Both the position numbers and the translations under genes were made by a program. Below, one piece after another: positions 1 to 8,400 of a stretch of DNA of 64,000 bases (positions are counted from its first letter, which is position 1; each line of letters starts with the position of its first letter). Origin of the DNA: Brevundimonas diminuta (lineage in GTDB: Bacteria; Pseudomonadota; Alphaproteobacteria; Caulobacterales; Caulobacteraceae); contig NZ_CP073063.1 in the NCBI RefSeq assembly GCF_022654015.1, forward strand, positions 2,687,501 to 2,751,500. Reading direction: 5' to 3'. A model generated the notes under the pieces. That model had not been told where the DNA came from. It searched no databases and saw only the letters and a list, made by a program, of their open reading frames with translations.

Positions 1-112
1 TTTCCGAGCGAGGCGGCTCTATACGGACCACCAACTTTGTCAGCAAGCGGATTCTGACACGAGAGGGGAAGTTTCTCGCAAAACCGGAATCGGCAAACGG
101 CGCGCGCCCCAC

Positions 113-538
113 TCAGCCTGCAATATAGGTCCGCAAGCTCTCGGCCTCATGGGCGTGTTCGGCGATCTGGCACTTCACCACGTCGCCGATGGAGATGACG
201 CCGACCAGACGATCCGCCTGCATGACTGGCAGATGCCGGATGCGCCGATCGGTCATGCGGGTCATCAAGGCCGACATCTCCTCGGCCGGTTCGGCATAGA
301 TCACCTTGGCCGTCATATAGTCGGCGACCGGGCGGGCCAGCGCATCGGCGCCATCGGCCGCCAGCGCCTTGACCACATCGCGTTCGGAAAACACCCCGAC
401 CACGCGGTCGCCGTCACAGACGACCAACGCCCCGACCCGCTTCTGCTCCAGTTCTGCGCACGCCTGGGTCACCGTCAGATCCGGCGCGATCGAGAAGACG
501 GCGTTTCCCTTGGTTTTGAGGATTTCGGCGACGAACAT
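113..538 (-). CDS. CBS domain-pair protein
   Basis: The 141-residue protein consists almost entirely of two CBS domains (about residues 8-60 and 72-130). Each has the usual core of a hydrophobic strand followed by a V/I-G-V-F/I-S-x-x-D-V-V pattern, namely GVFSERDVVKAL and GVISIGDVVKCQ. Tandem CBS pairs form a Bateman module that binds adenosine nucleotides and senses energy state or ionic strength. No catalytic domain is attached, so its partner is unknown. It lies 102 bp downstream of the rhomboid gene on the same strand. The start is an ATG at 536-538. The family call is firm; the role is not known. Confidence 0.9.
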   Translation of the reverse strand: MFVAEILKTKGNAVFSIAPDLTVTQACAELEQKRVGALVVCDGDRVVGVFSERDVVKALAADGADALARPVADYMTAKVIYAEPAEEMSALMTRMTDRRIRHLPVMQADRLVGVISIGDVVKCQIAEHAHEAESLRTYIAG

Positions 539-640
539 CGCGGTCCCTTCTCTCTGTAAGAGACGACCGCAGGGCCGGAATGGCGACAGGGCCGCTCAGG
601 GCGCGATGATCGCTCAGCCCCCGCCCGGAATCAACGCGTC

Positions 641-1312
641 TCAGGGACGAGGCGCGGCGCCCGTTCCGAACACCCGCCCCAGGGGACCGATGGCCAGAAA
701 GCCGACGACGAAGCCGACCGCGTGGGCCTCCCAGGCGATCCTGGCCCCCTCGGCGCCGGGCAGTCCGCCGATCATTCCGGTAACCGCGTTGACCGCCATC
801 CAGGTGATGGCCGCGCCGATCACGCGCCGGTCGCCCATCTGCAGGACCCTGCCCTGCCCGCCCAGCAGTCGTGTCGCGGCGCCGATCAGGCCGAATACGG
901 CGCCGGACGCGCCGACCATCGGCTCGCTGGATCCCCAGTGGATCAGTCCATAGCCCAGCGACGCCAAGACGCCGCACGCCAGATAGAAGAGCAGAAAGAC
1001 TGTCGGACCAACCTTGGTCCCGAACAGCCGCGCCACCGGCGTCCCGAACGCCAGCGCCGCCACCGCATTCATGATGGCGTGGGTCCAGCCGCCGTGCAGC
1101 AGCATCGCCGTCAGCAGGCCGCCCCACCGCCCCTGCTCCAGATCTACGGGCGCGAAGGCCATGCTCATGCCCATGTCGGGCAGGTCGCGCTGGAAGAAAT
1201 AGAGGGTCGGCATCGATGCCGCGATCAGCAGCACGACCAGCGGCACATTGAACATCGGCTCTCGCGCCGGGCGGCTGTTCGGCGGATCGAATCGACCGGA
1301 TGCGTCTGACAT
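641..1312 (-). CDS. Rhomboid family intramembrane serine protease
   Basis: The 223-residue polytopic membrane protein carries the rhomboid signature. HGGWTHAIMN (His73, His78, Asn82) gives the oxyanion and structural residues. GASGAVFG holds the catalytic Ser136, and AHAVGF holds the catalytic His197 in the last helix. About six hydrophobic segments are visible, the size of the minimal bacterial rhomboid core without a cytoplasmic domain. Rhomboids cleave transmembrane helices within the inner membrane; the substrate here is unknown. It is divergent from hfaA with about 120 bp between them. The catalytic dyad looks intact. Confidence 0.93.
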   Translation of the reverse strand: MSDASGRFDPPNSRPAREPMFNVPLVVLLIAASMPTLYFFQRDLPDMGMSMAFAPVDLEQGRWGGLLTAMLLHGGWTHAIMNAVAALAFGTPVARLFGTKVGPTVFLLFYLACGVLASLGYGLIHWGSSEPMVGASGAVFGLIGAATRLLGGQGRVLQMGDRRVIGAAITWMAVNAVTGMIGGLPGAEGARIAWEAHAVGFVVGFLAIGPLGRVFGTGAAPRP

Positions 1313-1355
1313 GGCGCCACAAATGCTCAGTGACCTGCGTCACATCAAGCGCTTC

Positions 1356-1368
1356 TTAATAACCTTAA
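1356..1368 (+). promoter_or_regulatory. TTAA-N5-TTAA motif upstream of hfaA
   Basis: Two TTAA half-sites (1356-1359 and 1365-1368) sit 64 bp before the hfaA ATG, in an AT-rich patch of the rhomboid/hfaA divergent region. CtrA, the cell-cycle regulator of Caulobacterales, prefers TTAA-N7-TTAA. The spacer here is 5, so this is only a suggestive near-match. No convincing -35/-10 pair can be read. Confidence 0.25.
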
Positions 1369-1431
1369 TGCAGGTTGGGGCGCGGATCACGGTCGTGGTC
1401 CGGCGTCCGTTTGTGCGCGAGGAACCCCGGA

Positions 1432-1872
1432 ATGCCCGCCAAGAGGCTGTTTGTATCCACCGCCGTCATGGCCTTCGCCGCCGCTGCAAGCGTGCCGGCG
1501 ATCGCGCAGTCGACGGGTTCGGGCGGCGCTTCGCGCTTCCAGCAGGGCTATGGCGGCGCGCGAACGGCCGCCAATACGGCCGCGACCGGCTATACGCGTG
1601 ACGCCAACGGCAATCGGCTGATCGTCAACGGAATCATCCAGTCCGGCGCCTCATCCTATTCCAGCCAGTCCGGCGGCGCGGCCTCGGCCTATGCCGGCGC
1701 AGGCGCGTCCAGCAACGGCGGCACGACCATCGGCGGCTCCACCGCCATCGGCAATCAACTGAACGTGGTGGTCCAGGGCAGCCGCAACACCGTCATCGTC
1801 AACTCGACCCAGACCAACACCGGCGCCATCAACGCCGGTACGGCCCTGAACGGGAACATCAACCTGCCATGA
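1432..1872 (+). CDS. hfaA: Holdfast anchoring protein HfaA (curli-like)
   Basis: HfaA is one of three proteins that anchor the polar adhesive holdfast to the cell envelope in Caulobacter relatives. This 146-residue protein has a Sec signal peptide (cleavage after about residue 25, PAIAQ). It is then rich in Gly, Ser, Ala and Asn, with a C-terminal curlin-like stretch (NQLNVVVQGSRNTVIVNST). The upstream in-frame codons up to 1375 have no signal-peptide character, so the ATG at 1432 is chosen. Its stop overlaps the hfaB start by 4 bp (ATGA). The assignment rests on these features plus the gene order hfaA-hfaB-hfaD. Confidence 0.85.
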   Translation: MPAKRLFVSTAVMAFAAAASVPAIAQSTGSGGASRFQQGYGGARTAANTAATGYTRDANGNRLIVNGIIQSGASSYSSQSGGAASAYAGAGASSNGGTTIGGSTAIGNQLNVVVQGSRNTVIVNSTQTNTGAINAGTALNGNINLP

Positions 1873-2885
1873 GCCGCCGTCATTTCATCAAGGGGTCCGC
1901 CGCCGTCTCGGCCGTCGCCCTTCTGCTCGCCGGTTGCGTCAGCCCGGTCGCGGGTCCATCGGGTCAATATGCGACGCCGATCGGCAATGCGCCGGTGACC
2001 GCAAACCCCACACCCTATTCCGCTGCGCTCTATTGCCTGGCCGACTACGCCCGTCGCTACAACCTGCCCTCGCCGCGCATGGCTGTCGGCCGGATCAGCG
2101 ACTACACCGGCACGGTGTCGTCCGACGGCGGCCGCCAGATCACCGGCGGCGCGTCCCTGATGGCCAACTCAGCCCTGGCCAAGGCCGGCGCCCGCATCGT
2201 CGAACGCTACGACACCTCGGTGTCCGAGCTTGAGCTGCGCTACGCCAACAACAAGCTGATCGGCGACCAGGCTCCTGACGCCAAGGGGCCAGAGGACACC
2301 CAGTACCGCCGCATCCTGGCCGGCCAGGTGCCGGGCTCAGACTTCTATGTCGTCGGCGGCATTACCGAGGTGAACTACAACATCCGCTCCGGAGGCTTCG
2401 ACATCGCCGGCGGCGAGGTCGACAGCAATCGCCCCGGTTCGGGCATCGTCAATCACCGCGTCTATGTGATGAATATCGCCATGGACCTGCGCCTGGTCCA
2501 GACGACCACATTGGAGGTGGTCGATGTCGTTTCCTATCAGAAGCAGATCATCGGCCGCGAAATCTCGGCCGGCGTGTTCGACTTCCTGAACGGCAATGTC
2601 TTCGACATCTCGGCCGGCACCGGCGGGATGGAGCCGACGCAGCTGGCCGTCCGCGCTCTGGTCGAACGGGCTACGGTCGAGTTCATGGCCAACCTCTATG
2701 GCGCGCCCGGCCCCGAAATCTGCCTGAACCCCGCCAACGACCCGCTCGGCGATTCCACGGTCGGCCCGACCGGCGGCTATTATCCGGCCTATCCCACTCA
2801 GGACACCAACAATGGCCAGACCCGCGCCGATCCGACTCGTTGGCATGATGGCCGCGACGGCGACGTTCGCCGCACTCGCCACTGA
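1869..2885 (+). CDS. hfaB: Holdfast anchoring lipoprotein HfaB (CsgG family)
   Basis: The 338-residue lipoprotein belongs to the CsgG family, whose members form the outer-membrane secretion pore for curli-like fibres. In the holdfast system HfaB is needed for export and stability of HfaA and HfaD. The N-terminus combines a twin-arginine-like motif (SRRHFIK, residues 2-8), a hydrophobic stretch and a lipobox (LAGC, Cys23), suggesting a Tat-exported lipoprotein. The CsgG core follows, including the YARRYNLPSPRMAVGRI region and the VDVVSYQKQIIGREISAG region. The tail (about 290-338) is low-complexity and overlaps the hfaD start by 74 bp. Confidence 0.88.
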   Translation: MSRRHFIKGSAAVSAVALLLAGCVSPVAGPSGQYATPIGNAPVTANPTPYSAALYCLADYARRYNLPSPRMAVGRISDYTGTVSSDGGRQITGGASLMANSALAKAGARIVERYDTSVSELELRYANNKLIGDQAPDAKGPEDTQYRRILAGQVPGSDFYVVGGITEVNYNIRSGGFDIAGGEVDSNRPGSGIVNHRVYVMNIAMDLRLVQTTTLEVVDVVSYQKQIIGREISAGVFDFLNGNVFDISAGTGGMEPTQLAVRALVERATVEFMANLYGAPGPEICLNPANDPLGDSTVGPTGGYYPAYPTQDTNNGQTRADPTRWHDGRDGDVRRTRH

Positions 2886-4071
2886 GGCGAGCGCCCAGCA
2901 AACGCCGGCCTGCGATCCGCAAGCCGGCGAAACCTGCTCCAGCACCCAGACCCAGACCGGCGACGTCACCGGCCTGGTGGATATCGACCTGTCCGTCGAT
3001 CAGGTGACCGTCAGCACAAACGCCCAGGGCAATGCGCTCGCAGGCGGGGTCACAGCCGCCTCCGCCGGCCTGGTCTCGCGCCAGTCGATTACGGGCGCCA
3101 CCGTGGCCCGCAGCAATGTGGTCGTGAACGGAGAGGCCGACGGCCAACTCAGCGTCGATACGACCGCGCGCGGCAACTACCTGGGCGTCACCACCGATCG
3201 CGCGACCTTCGCCGCCGACGCCAGCCAGTCCGCGACCGGCGACCGGGTCGAAGCGGGCACCTATGTCCAAGCGCCGAACGGCCGCGTGCTGCAAGGCGGT
3301 TTCGCGACCAGCACCGCCGTCGCCAACACCGTCGCCCTGGGCGGCCCCTCCTCGTCCCTGACCGGCGTCATCGACCAGCGCGCCCAGACCACCGTCTTCG
3401 CCGAGACCTTCGCCGACGTTCAATACATCCCCGCGCCTGCGACCTTCTCGTCCCAAGCCGTCGCCAATGCGGTCCAGACCAACACCACCGGCTCCTCGCA
3501 CCAGGATCTGGCCATCCGTCAGTCGAACGCCGCCTCGACGACCGAGGCGCGCACCGATGTCTATGTCGATAACGGCTGGGACCTGACGGTCGGCGCCAAC
3601 GCCGGGGCCAACCAGGCGATCACCGCCAATGCCGGCGGCTCCATGCTGATCCAGACGGACCAGGCCAACGCCGGCCGCGTCCGCGCCGACGCCCGCGTCC
3701 AGACCAACCTCCAGGGCCAGACGGTTCTGGCGGCCCGCAGCGTCGCCAACGAGACGGTCGCCGGCAACAACGACATCTATCTGAAGCTGGACAACACTCA
3801 GCTGAACACCGGCGGTGTCGAGGCCAACGCGACCTATGTCGGCGTCAACGGCTATGACGCCTACGTCGGCTCCGACGCAGTCGGCAATGCGGTGACCGGC
3901 TATGCCTGCTCCCAGTGCGGCGGCGACGTCAACGTCAACAACACCCAGACCAACAGCGGCAATGTCACCGCGACCACCAACGCCACGGTCTCGTCCGGCC
4001 GCACCGCCGTAGTCGGCGCCAATGCGGTCGGCAACAGCGCCAGCTTCTACATCAGCCGCCCCGGCGGCTGA
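2812..4071 (+). CDS. hfaD: Holdfast attachment protein HfaD
   Basis: The 419-residue secreted protein has a signal peptide ending near ASAQ (residues 25-28). The rest is repetitive and rich in Ala, Asn, Thr, Gly and Val, with recurring segments such as NTQLNTGGVEANATYVGVN and NNTQTNSGNVTATTN. This is typical of a surface fibre or adhesin. HfaD is the third member of the holdfast-anchor operon and is exported through HfaB. The ATG at 2812 lies inside hfaB (74-bp overlap), indicating translational coupling. Two Cys near residues 30-40 and a CSQCGG motif near the C-terminus are the only cysteines. I am confident from synteny and composition. Confidence 0.83.
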   Translation: MARPAPIRLVGMMAATATFAALATEASAQQTPACDPQAGETCSSTQTQTGDVTGLVDIDLSVDQVTVSTNAQGNALAGGVTAASAGLVSRQSITGATVARSNVVVNGEADGQLSVDTTARGNYLGVTTDRATFAADASQSATGDRVEAGTYVQAPNGRVLQGGFATSTAVANTVALGGPSSSLTGVIDQRAQTTVFAETFADVQYIPAPATFSSQAVANAVQTNTTGSSHQDLAIRQSNAASTTEARTDVYVDNGWDLTVGANAGANQAITANAGGSMLIQTDQANAGRVRADARVQTNLQGQTVLAARSVANETVAGNNDIYLKLDNTQLNTGGVEANATYVGVNGYDAYVGSDAVGNAVTGYACSQCGGDVNVNNTQTNSGNVTATTNATVSSGRTAVVGANAVGNSASFYISRPGG

Positions 4072-4181
4072 TCCGAACATGACAAGTCGGTAAGGTTTGC
4101 CAGCCCCGCTTGCTGCGAAGGCAAGCACCCTTTACACATCCGGCATCGCGCCATCGGGGGTTGCGGTTTCGGAGTGATATC

Positions 4182-7067
4182 ATGCGTTCTGCGCGTCATC
4201 TGCTGCTTGTCGCCGTCTCGGGACTGGCCCTGACCACCGGGGCGTTCGCCGCCCCCGCTCTCGCCCAGACCGCGCCGCCCGTTGCGGCCGCCGCCGGTCA
4301 GGTCGCGCCGTCCGCCCCTTGGGCCCAGGCCGCCAGCGACATTCCCGCCGATCCGGCCGTCCGTTACGGCCTGCTGCCCAACGGCATGCGCTACGCCCTG
4401 CTGCACAATGCGACGCCTCCGGGCCAGGCCTCGTTCCGCCTACGCATCGACGCCGGCTCGCTGATGGAGCGCGACGACCAGAAGGGTCTGGCCCACTTCA
4501 TGGAGCACATGGCCTTCAACGGCACCAAGGACGTGCCGGAAAACGAGATGCTGCGCATCCTCGAACGCCTGGGTCTGGCCTTCGGCGCCGACACCAACGC
4601 CTTCACCAGCTTCGACCAGACCGCCTATGTGCTGGAGTTGCCCAATACCAAGGATGAGACGGTCGACCCCAGCCTGCACATCTTGCGCGAGATGATGTCG
4701 GCGGCTCTGATGGCGCCGGATGCCATCGACTCCGAGCGCGGCGTCATCGTCGGCGAGGAACGTATCCGCGACACGCCGCAGTCGCGCGTGCTGAAGACCC
4801 AGCTTGCCCTTCTGGCGCCCGGTCAACGGCTCTCTGAACGCCTGCCCCTCGGCGAGCTCGACATCATCCGCACCGCGCCGCGCCAGCGCTTCGTCGACTT
4901 CTACGACGCCTACTATCGCCCCTCGCGCGCCACCTTCATCGCCGTGGGCGACTTCGACGTGGATGCGATGGAGGCCAAGGTCCGCGCGGCCTTCGGCGAC
5001 TGGACGCCGACCGCCGCCGATGGTCCCGAGCCCGACCTGGGAACCGTCGCCCCGCGTCAGCCGCAGACCAGCATCTTGGTCGAGCCGGGCATCCAATCCT
5101 CGATCCAGATCAACTGGATCAAGGCCCCGGACCTCAGCCCCGACACGGCCGCCGAACGCGCCGCCGACGTCCGTCGCGGCCTGGGTCTGGCCGTGCTGAA
5201 CCGTCGCCTGGGCGAGATCGCCCGCGCCGACAACCCGCCCTTCATCGGCGCCGGCGCCGGCTATCAGTCGCTGTTCGACAGCCTGGACGCCGGCACCCTG
5301 TCGGTCGCCTTCAATCCCGGCGGCTGGCAGCGCGCGCTGGAAAGCGTCGAGCAGGAAAGCCGTCGCCTGGCCGAATACGGCGTCAGCGACGCCGAGCTTC
5401 AGCGCGAGATCGTCAACACCCGCACCGCGCTTCAGAACGCCGTCGCCTCGGCCGCGACCCGTTCGACCTCGGCGCTGGCCAACGGCCTTCTGGGCGCCGT
5501 GAACGACGACCAGGTGTTCAGCTCGCCCCAGACCAATCTCGATCTGTTCAACAAGGCTGTCGAAGGCCTGACCATCGACCATGTCAATCAGGCGACCAAG
5601 GCGGTCTTCGAGGGCCAGGGCCCGCTGCTTCTGTTCAGCTCCCCCGTCCCGGTCGAGGGCGGCGAGGCCGCCGTCACCGCTGCGCTGGAGGCCTCGCGCA
5701 ACACCCCGGTGCAAGCCCGCGCCGCCGAGGCCGAGTTGAAATGGCCTTATGACAACTTCGGCGCCCCCGCGGTGCCCGCCGCCCGTTCGGAAGTGGCCGA
5801 TCTCGGCGCGACCCTGGTCCGCTTCCCGAACGGCACGCTGCTGAACATCAAGAAGACCGACTTCCGCGCCGATCAGATTCTGGTCAGCGCCCGCACCGGT
5901 CTTGGCGAACTGGGCCTGCCTGCCGACACCCTGTCGCCCCTGTCGATGGCCAGCACCGTCCTGGCCCCCGGCGGTCTGGGCAAGCTCAGCCTAGACGAGA
6001 TGAACCGCGTCCTCAGCGGCCGCACCTACAGCGCCGCCGTCAATCAGGCCGGCGACGCCTATATCTTCGCCGGCGCCACCAAACCGGCCGATCTCCAGCT
6101 GGAGCTTCAGGTTCTGGCCGCCTACCTGACGGACCCCGGTCTGCGCGGCGCCTCGTTCGAACAGACCAAGGCCATGTTCCCGCAGATCCTGGCTCAGCTA
6201 GGCGCCACGCCGCGCGGCGTCTTCCAACGCGACGCCTCGGGCCTGCTGGCCAGCGGCGACGCGCGTGAGACGACCCCGACCGCCGAACAGATCGCCGCGA
6301 TCCAGATCGACGACATCCGCTCGGGCGTTCGCTCGGCCCTGGCGCAGGGTCCGGTCGAGATCACCGTCGTCGGCGACGTCGATATCGACGCGGTCATCGC
6401 CGCCGTCGGCTCGACCTTCGGCGCCCTGCCCTCGCGCGGTCAGGCGCCCACGCCGCCCGCCGGCTCGACGGTGCGCAAGTTCCCGGCTCCGACCGCCACG
6501 CCGGTCCAGCTGTATCACACCGGACCCGCCGAACAGGCGTTGGGCTTCGTCGCCTGGCCGACCACCGACCAGGTCGAAGATCGCAAGACCGCGCGTCAGC
6601 TGTCGATCCTGTCGGACGTTCTTCAGCTGCGCCTGAACGACGAAATCCGCGAGAAGCAGGGCCTGGCCTATTCGCCCAGCGCCGGCTCGACCGCCTCGGA
6701 CACCTATCCGGGCTACGGCTACATCTCGGTGACGGCGGAAACGCCGCCGGCGGCCCTGCCCAAGCTGTTCGAGACTGTGGACGCCATCGCCGCCGACCTG
6801 CGCGACAATCCGATCAGCGAGGACGAACTGAACCGCGCCCGCCGCCCGGCGGTCGAACGCATCCGTCGCAGCATGGCCGACAACGGTTACTGGCTGACCC
6901 AGCTGTCGCAGGCCCAGAGCGACCCGGCGACGCTGGACCAGACCCGCAACCAGATCGCCACCTTGGAAGCCGTCACCGCCGCCGACCTTCAGGCCCTGGC
7001 TCGCCAGTATCTGAAGTCCGACAGCGCCTGGCGCGCCACCGTCACCGCTCAAGCGGCGGCCCAGTAA
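4182..7067 (+). CDS. M16 family zinc metallopeptidase, two-domain, periplasmic
   Basis: The 961-residue protein has a signal peptide (residues 1-29, ending ALAQ) and two pitrilysin-type halves. The N-terminal half has the inverted zinc motif HFMEH (105-109) and the downstream glutamate region GVIVGEERIRD. The C-terminal half lacks HxxEH, as in the PqqL-like double-length M16 proteins. Such enzymes degrade peptides in the periplasm. The ATG at 4182 has a GGAG ribosome-binding site 8-11 bp upstream; in-frame codons back to 4110 do not fit a signal peptide. It follows hfaD by 110 bp but is probably a separate unit. The substrate is unknown. Confidence 0.9.
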   Translation: MRSARHLLLVAVSGLALTTGAFAAPALAQTAPPVAAAAGQVAPSAPWAQAASDIPADPAVRYGLLPNGMRYALLHNATPPGQASFRLRIDAGSLMERDDQKGLAHFMEHMAFNGTKDVPENEMLRILERLGLAFGADTNAFTSFDQTAYVLELPNTKDETVDPSLHILREMMSAALMAPDAIDSERGVIVGEERIRDTPQSRVLKTQLALLAPGQRLSERLPLGELDIIRTAPRQRFVDFYDAYYRPSRATFIAVGDFDVDAMEAKVRAAFGDWTPTAADGPEPDLGTVAPRQPQTSILVEPGIQSSIQINWIKAPDLSPDTAAERAADVRRGLGLAVLNRRLGEIARADNPPFIGAGAGYQSLFDSLDAGTLSVAFNPGGWQRALESVEQESRRLAEYGVSDAELQREIVNTRTALQNAVASAATRSTSALANGLLGAVNDDQVFSSPQTNLDLFNKAVEGLTIDHVNQATKAVFEGQGPLLLFSSPVPVEGGEAAVTAALEASRNTPVQARAAEAELKWPYDNFGAPAVPAARSEVADLGATLVRFPNGTLLNIKKTDFRADQILVSARTGLGELGLPADTLSPLSMASTVLAPGGLGKLSLDEMNRVLSGRTYSAAVNQAGDAYIFAGATKPADLQLELQVLAAYLTDPGLRGASFEQTKAMFPQILAQLGATPRGVFQRDASGLLASGDARETTPTAEQIAAIQIDDIRSGVRSALAQGPVEITVVGDVDIDAVIAAVGSTFGALPSRGQAPTPPAGSTVRKFPAPTATPVQLYHTGPAEQALGFVAWPTTDQVEDRKTARQLSILSDVLQLRLNDEIREKQGLAYSPSAGSTASDTYPGYGYISVTAETPPAALPKLFETVDAIAADLRDNPISEDELNRARRPAVERIRRSMADNGYWLTQLSQAQSDPATLDQTRNQIATLEAVTAADLQALARQYLKSDSAWRATVTAQAAAQ

Positions 7068-7075
7068 CGCCCACG

Positions 7076-7106
7076 AAAAAGGCCCCGGTTCTCGCGAACC
7101 GGGGCC
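7076..7106 (-). terminator. Rho-independent terminator of the secreted-protein gene
   Basis: A 10-bp GC-rich stem (GGCCCCGGTT at 7081-7090 with AACCGGGGCC at 7097-7106, loop of 6) has an A-run at 7076-7080. Read on the minus strand this is stem-loop then TTTTT, so it terminates the gene ending at 7196. The same hairpin may also slow transcription leaving the M16 gene, which ends at 7067. Confidence 0.85.
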
Positions 7107-7195
7107 AGTCGTCAGGATCGTCGACGGAGAGCCGACGGTCGCCTTATCTCATGTCCCGCCTGATCGGCGGCTGAACGGGCGTGTTTAGGTCCGGT

Positions 7196-8098
7196 TCAGA
7201 AGACCCGGCCGCCCACGCCGCCGTCCAAGGTGATCACCCCGGTCAGCACGGTCGCGCTCTCGACCTGCTCCTCACGGTATTCGGTGTATTCCTCTTCGCG
7301 ATACATCGTCAGGATCTTGATCCCGGCGCCATAGCGACGCAGCAGCGAACGCTCGTTGCAATCCCGCTCGGGCTTCTCGGGCCGGCATTCCAGCTTGCCG
7401 CCCGTCCCGTACCACAGCGCCTCATGCTTGCGGCAGGTCAGGGTCGTGCCGTGATCAAAGCTGATGTCGCCATTGTAGTCGGCGATCGTCGCCTGCAGCC
7501 ACGTGCCCGACAGACAGCGGTACAGCTCGCCCTCGAACCCTTCGGCGATCTCGCGATCCGGCCGCACCTGCGAGGCGGGGTGCGGCACCTGGCGGTCGTC
7601 GATGCAGACCGCCTGGATCACGACCCGCTTCATCATGCTGCGGAAGGCGCTGTAGGGGGTGCGCACCGTCTGTGCGATCACGCCCTCGACGGCCAGGCCC
7701 TGGATCGTGGTCGGATAGGGCTGATCGACGCTGACATAGGCCGCGCCGCCGCCCCCGCCGAAGCTGCCCGAAAACCCGCCGGCGCGCGCATTGACGTAGG
7801 ACCGTGCGCCCGCGTTGGCGTTGGCCCCGGCGCCCGCGTTCGCATTGGCGCTCGCGCCAAGGTTCACGTTCACATTGACGTTGGTGTTGATGTTGCCGTT
7901 CCAGTTTCCACCGCCGCCGGGACCGCAGTTTCCACCGCCGTTGCAGGGCGGCGGCTCAGGCGGAGGCGGCGGCTCGCACGACGTGCAGGGCGGCGGCTGA
8001 CAGCCGGACGTGCATTGCGCCAGCGCGGCTCCGGCGCCCGCCGAGACGGCGAGACCGGCCGCCAGGCCCAGCATCCATTTCGTGATCCGCAGCCGCAT
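7196..8098 (-). CDS. Secreted Asn/Ala/Gly-repeat protein of unknown function
   Basis: I do not recognise this 300-residue protein. It has a signal peptide (ending ALAQ, about residue 28). A Cys/Pro-rich segment follows (CTSGCQPPPCTSCEPPPPPE). Next comes a low-complexity Asn/Ala/Gly tract (about residues 63-115, alternating as in NINTNVNVNVNLG and ANANAGAGANANAG). The C-terminal 180 residues are non-repetitive with several cysteines and end in a charged stretch before the terminus. The alternating tract could form beta-strand or adhesive surface material, and the Cys-rich parts suggest disulfides in the periplasm or outside. It is a single-gene unit with its own terminator. Confidence 0.75.
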   Translation of the reverse strand: MRLRITKWMLGLAAGLAVSAGAGAALAQCTSGCQPPPCTSCEPPPPPEPPPCNGGGNCGPGGGGNWNGNINTNVNVNVNLGASANANAGAGANANAGARSYVNARAGGFSGSFGGGGGAAYVSVDQPYPTTIQGLAVEGVIAQTVRTPYSAFRSMMKRVVIQAVCIDDRQVPHPASQVRPDREIAEGFEGELYRCLSGTWLQATIADYNGDISFDHGTTLTCRKHEALWYGTGGKLECRPEKPERDCNERSLLRRYGAGIKILTMYREEEYTEYREEQVESATVLTGVITLDGGVGGRVF

Positions 8099-8250
8099 CG
8101 GCGGGAACTCCCAAGCGAATATCGTGTCGGCCGAACAAGATTCCGGCCGATCCTCCCGTCACAAAACCGCAAAAGCCTTTCGTTTCCGTTGATGAGGCCT
8201 GCGCTTCGGGATGGCGCAATGCCGCATCCGTCTGCTAGACCGCCCGCACA

Positions 8251-8301
8251 ATGACCGTCCGCGTCTCCATTCGCCTGATTTCGATTAGCCGCCCGGCGTA
8301 G
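8251..8301 (+). promoter_or_regulatory. Candidate Ile-rich leader peptide upstream of ileS
   Basis: A 16-codon frame beginning at ATG 8251 reads MTVRVSIRLISISRPA and has three Ile in six positions. All three use ATT, although ATC is the dominant Ile codon in the surrounding genes. Its stop lies at the base of a hairpin (8292-8335), 100 bp before ileS. This resembles a transcription-attenuation leader that would respond to charged tRNA-Ile. No clear ribosome-binding site precedes the ATG and no U-run follows the hairpin, so the call is speculative. The rest of the 302-bp gap (8099-8400) holds the minus-strand promoter of the secreted protein and nothing else I recognise. Confidence 0.3.
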
Positions 8302-8335
8302 CGCTCCTGGGCCTCATGGCCCCGTGCACGCCGGG
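8292..8335 (+). promoter_or_regulatory. Compound stem-loop in the ileS leader
   Basis: CCCGGCGT (8292-8299) pairs with ACGCCGGG (8328-8335). Inside it GGGCC (8309-8313) pairs with GGCCC (8318-8322) around a TCAT loop. The stop codon of the putative leader peptide overlaps the foot of the outer stem. The position and symmetry fit a regulatory leader structure; there is no T-run that would make it a simple terminator. Confidence 0.4.
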
Positions 8336-8400
8336 AAGACCGCCCTGATGATCGGGCGAACGAAGACAGCGACCTAATTTTCAAGACGCCGAGACGACCC

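Noticed and set aside
2683..4128. A 481-codon minus-strand frame opposite hfaD
   Set aside because: Composition is all Gly/Ala/Val/Asp and it overlaps the hfaD coding region completely. No signal or motif supports it.
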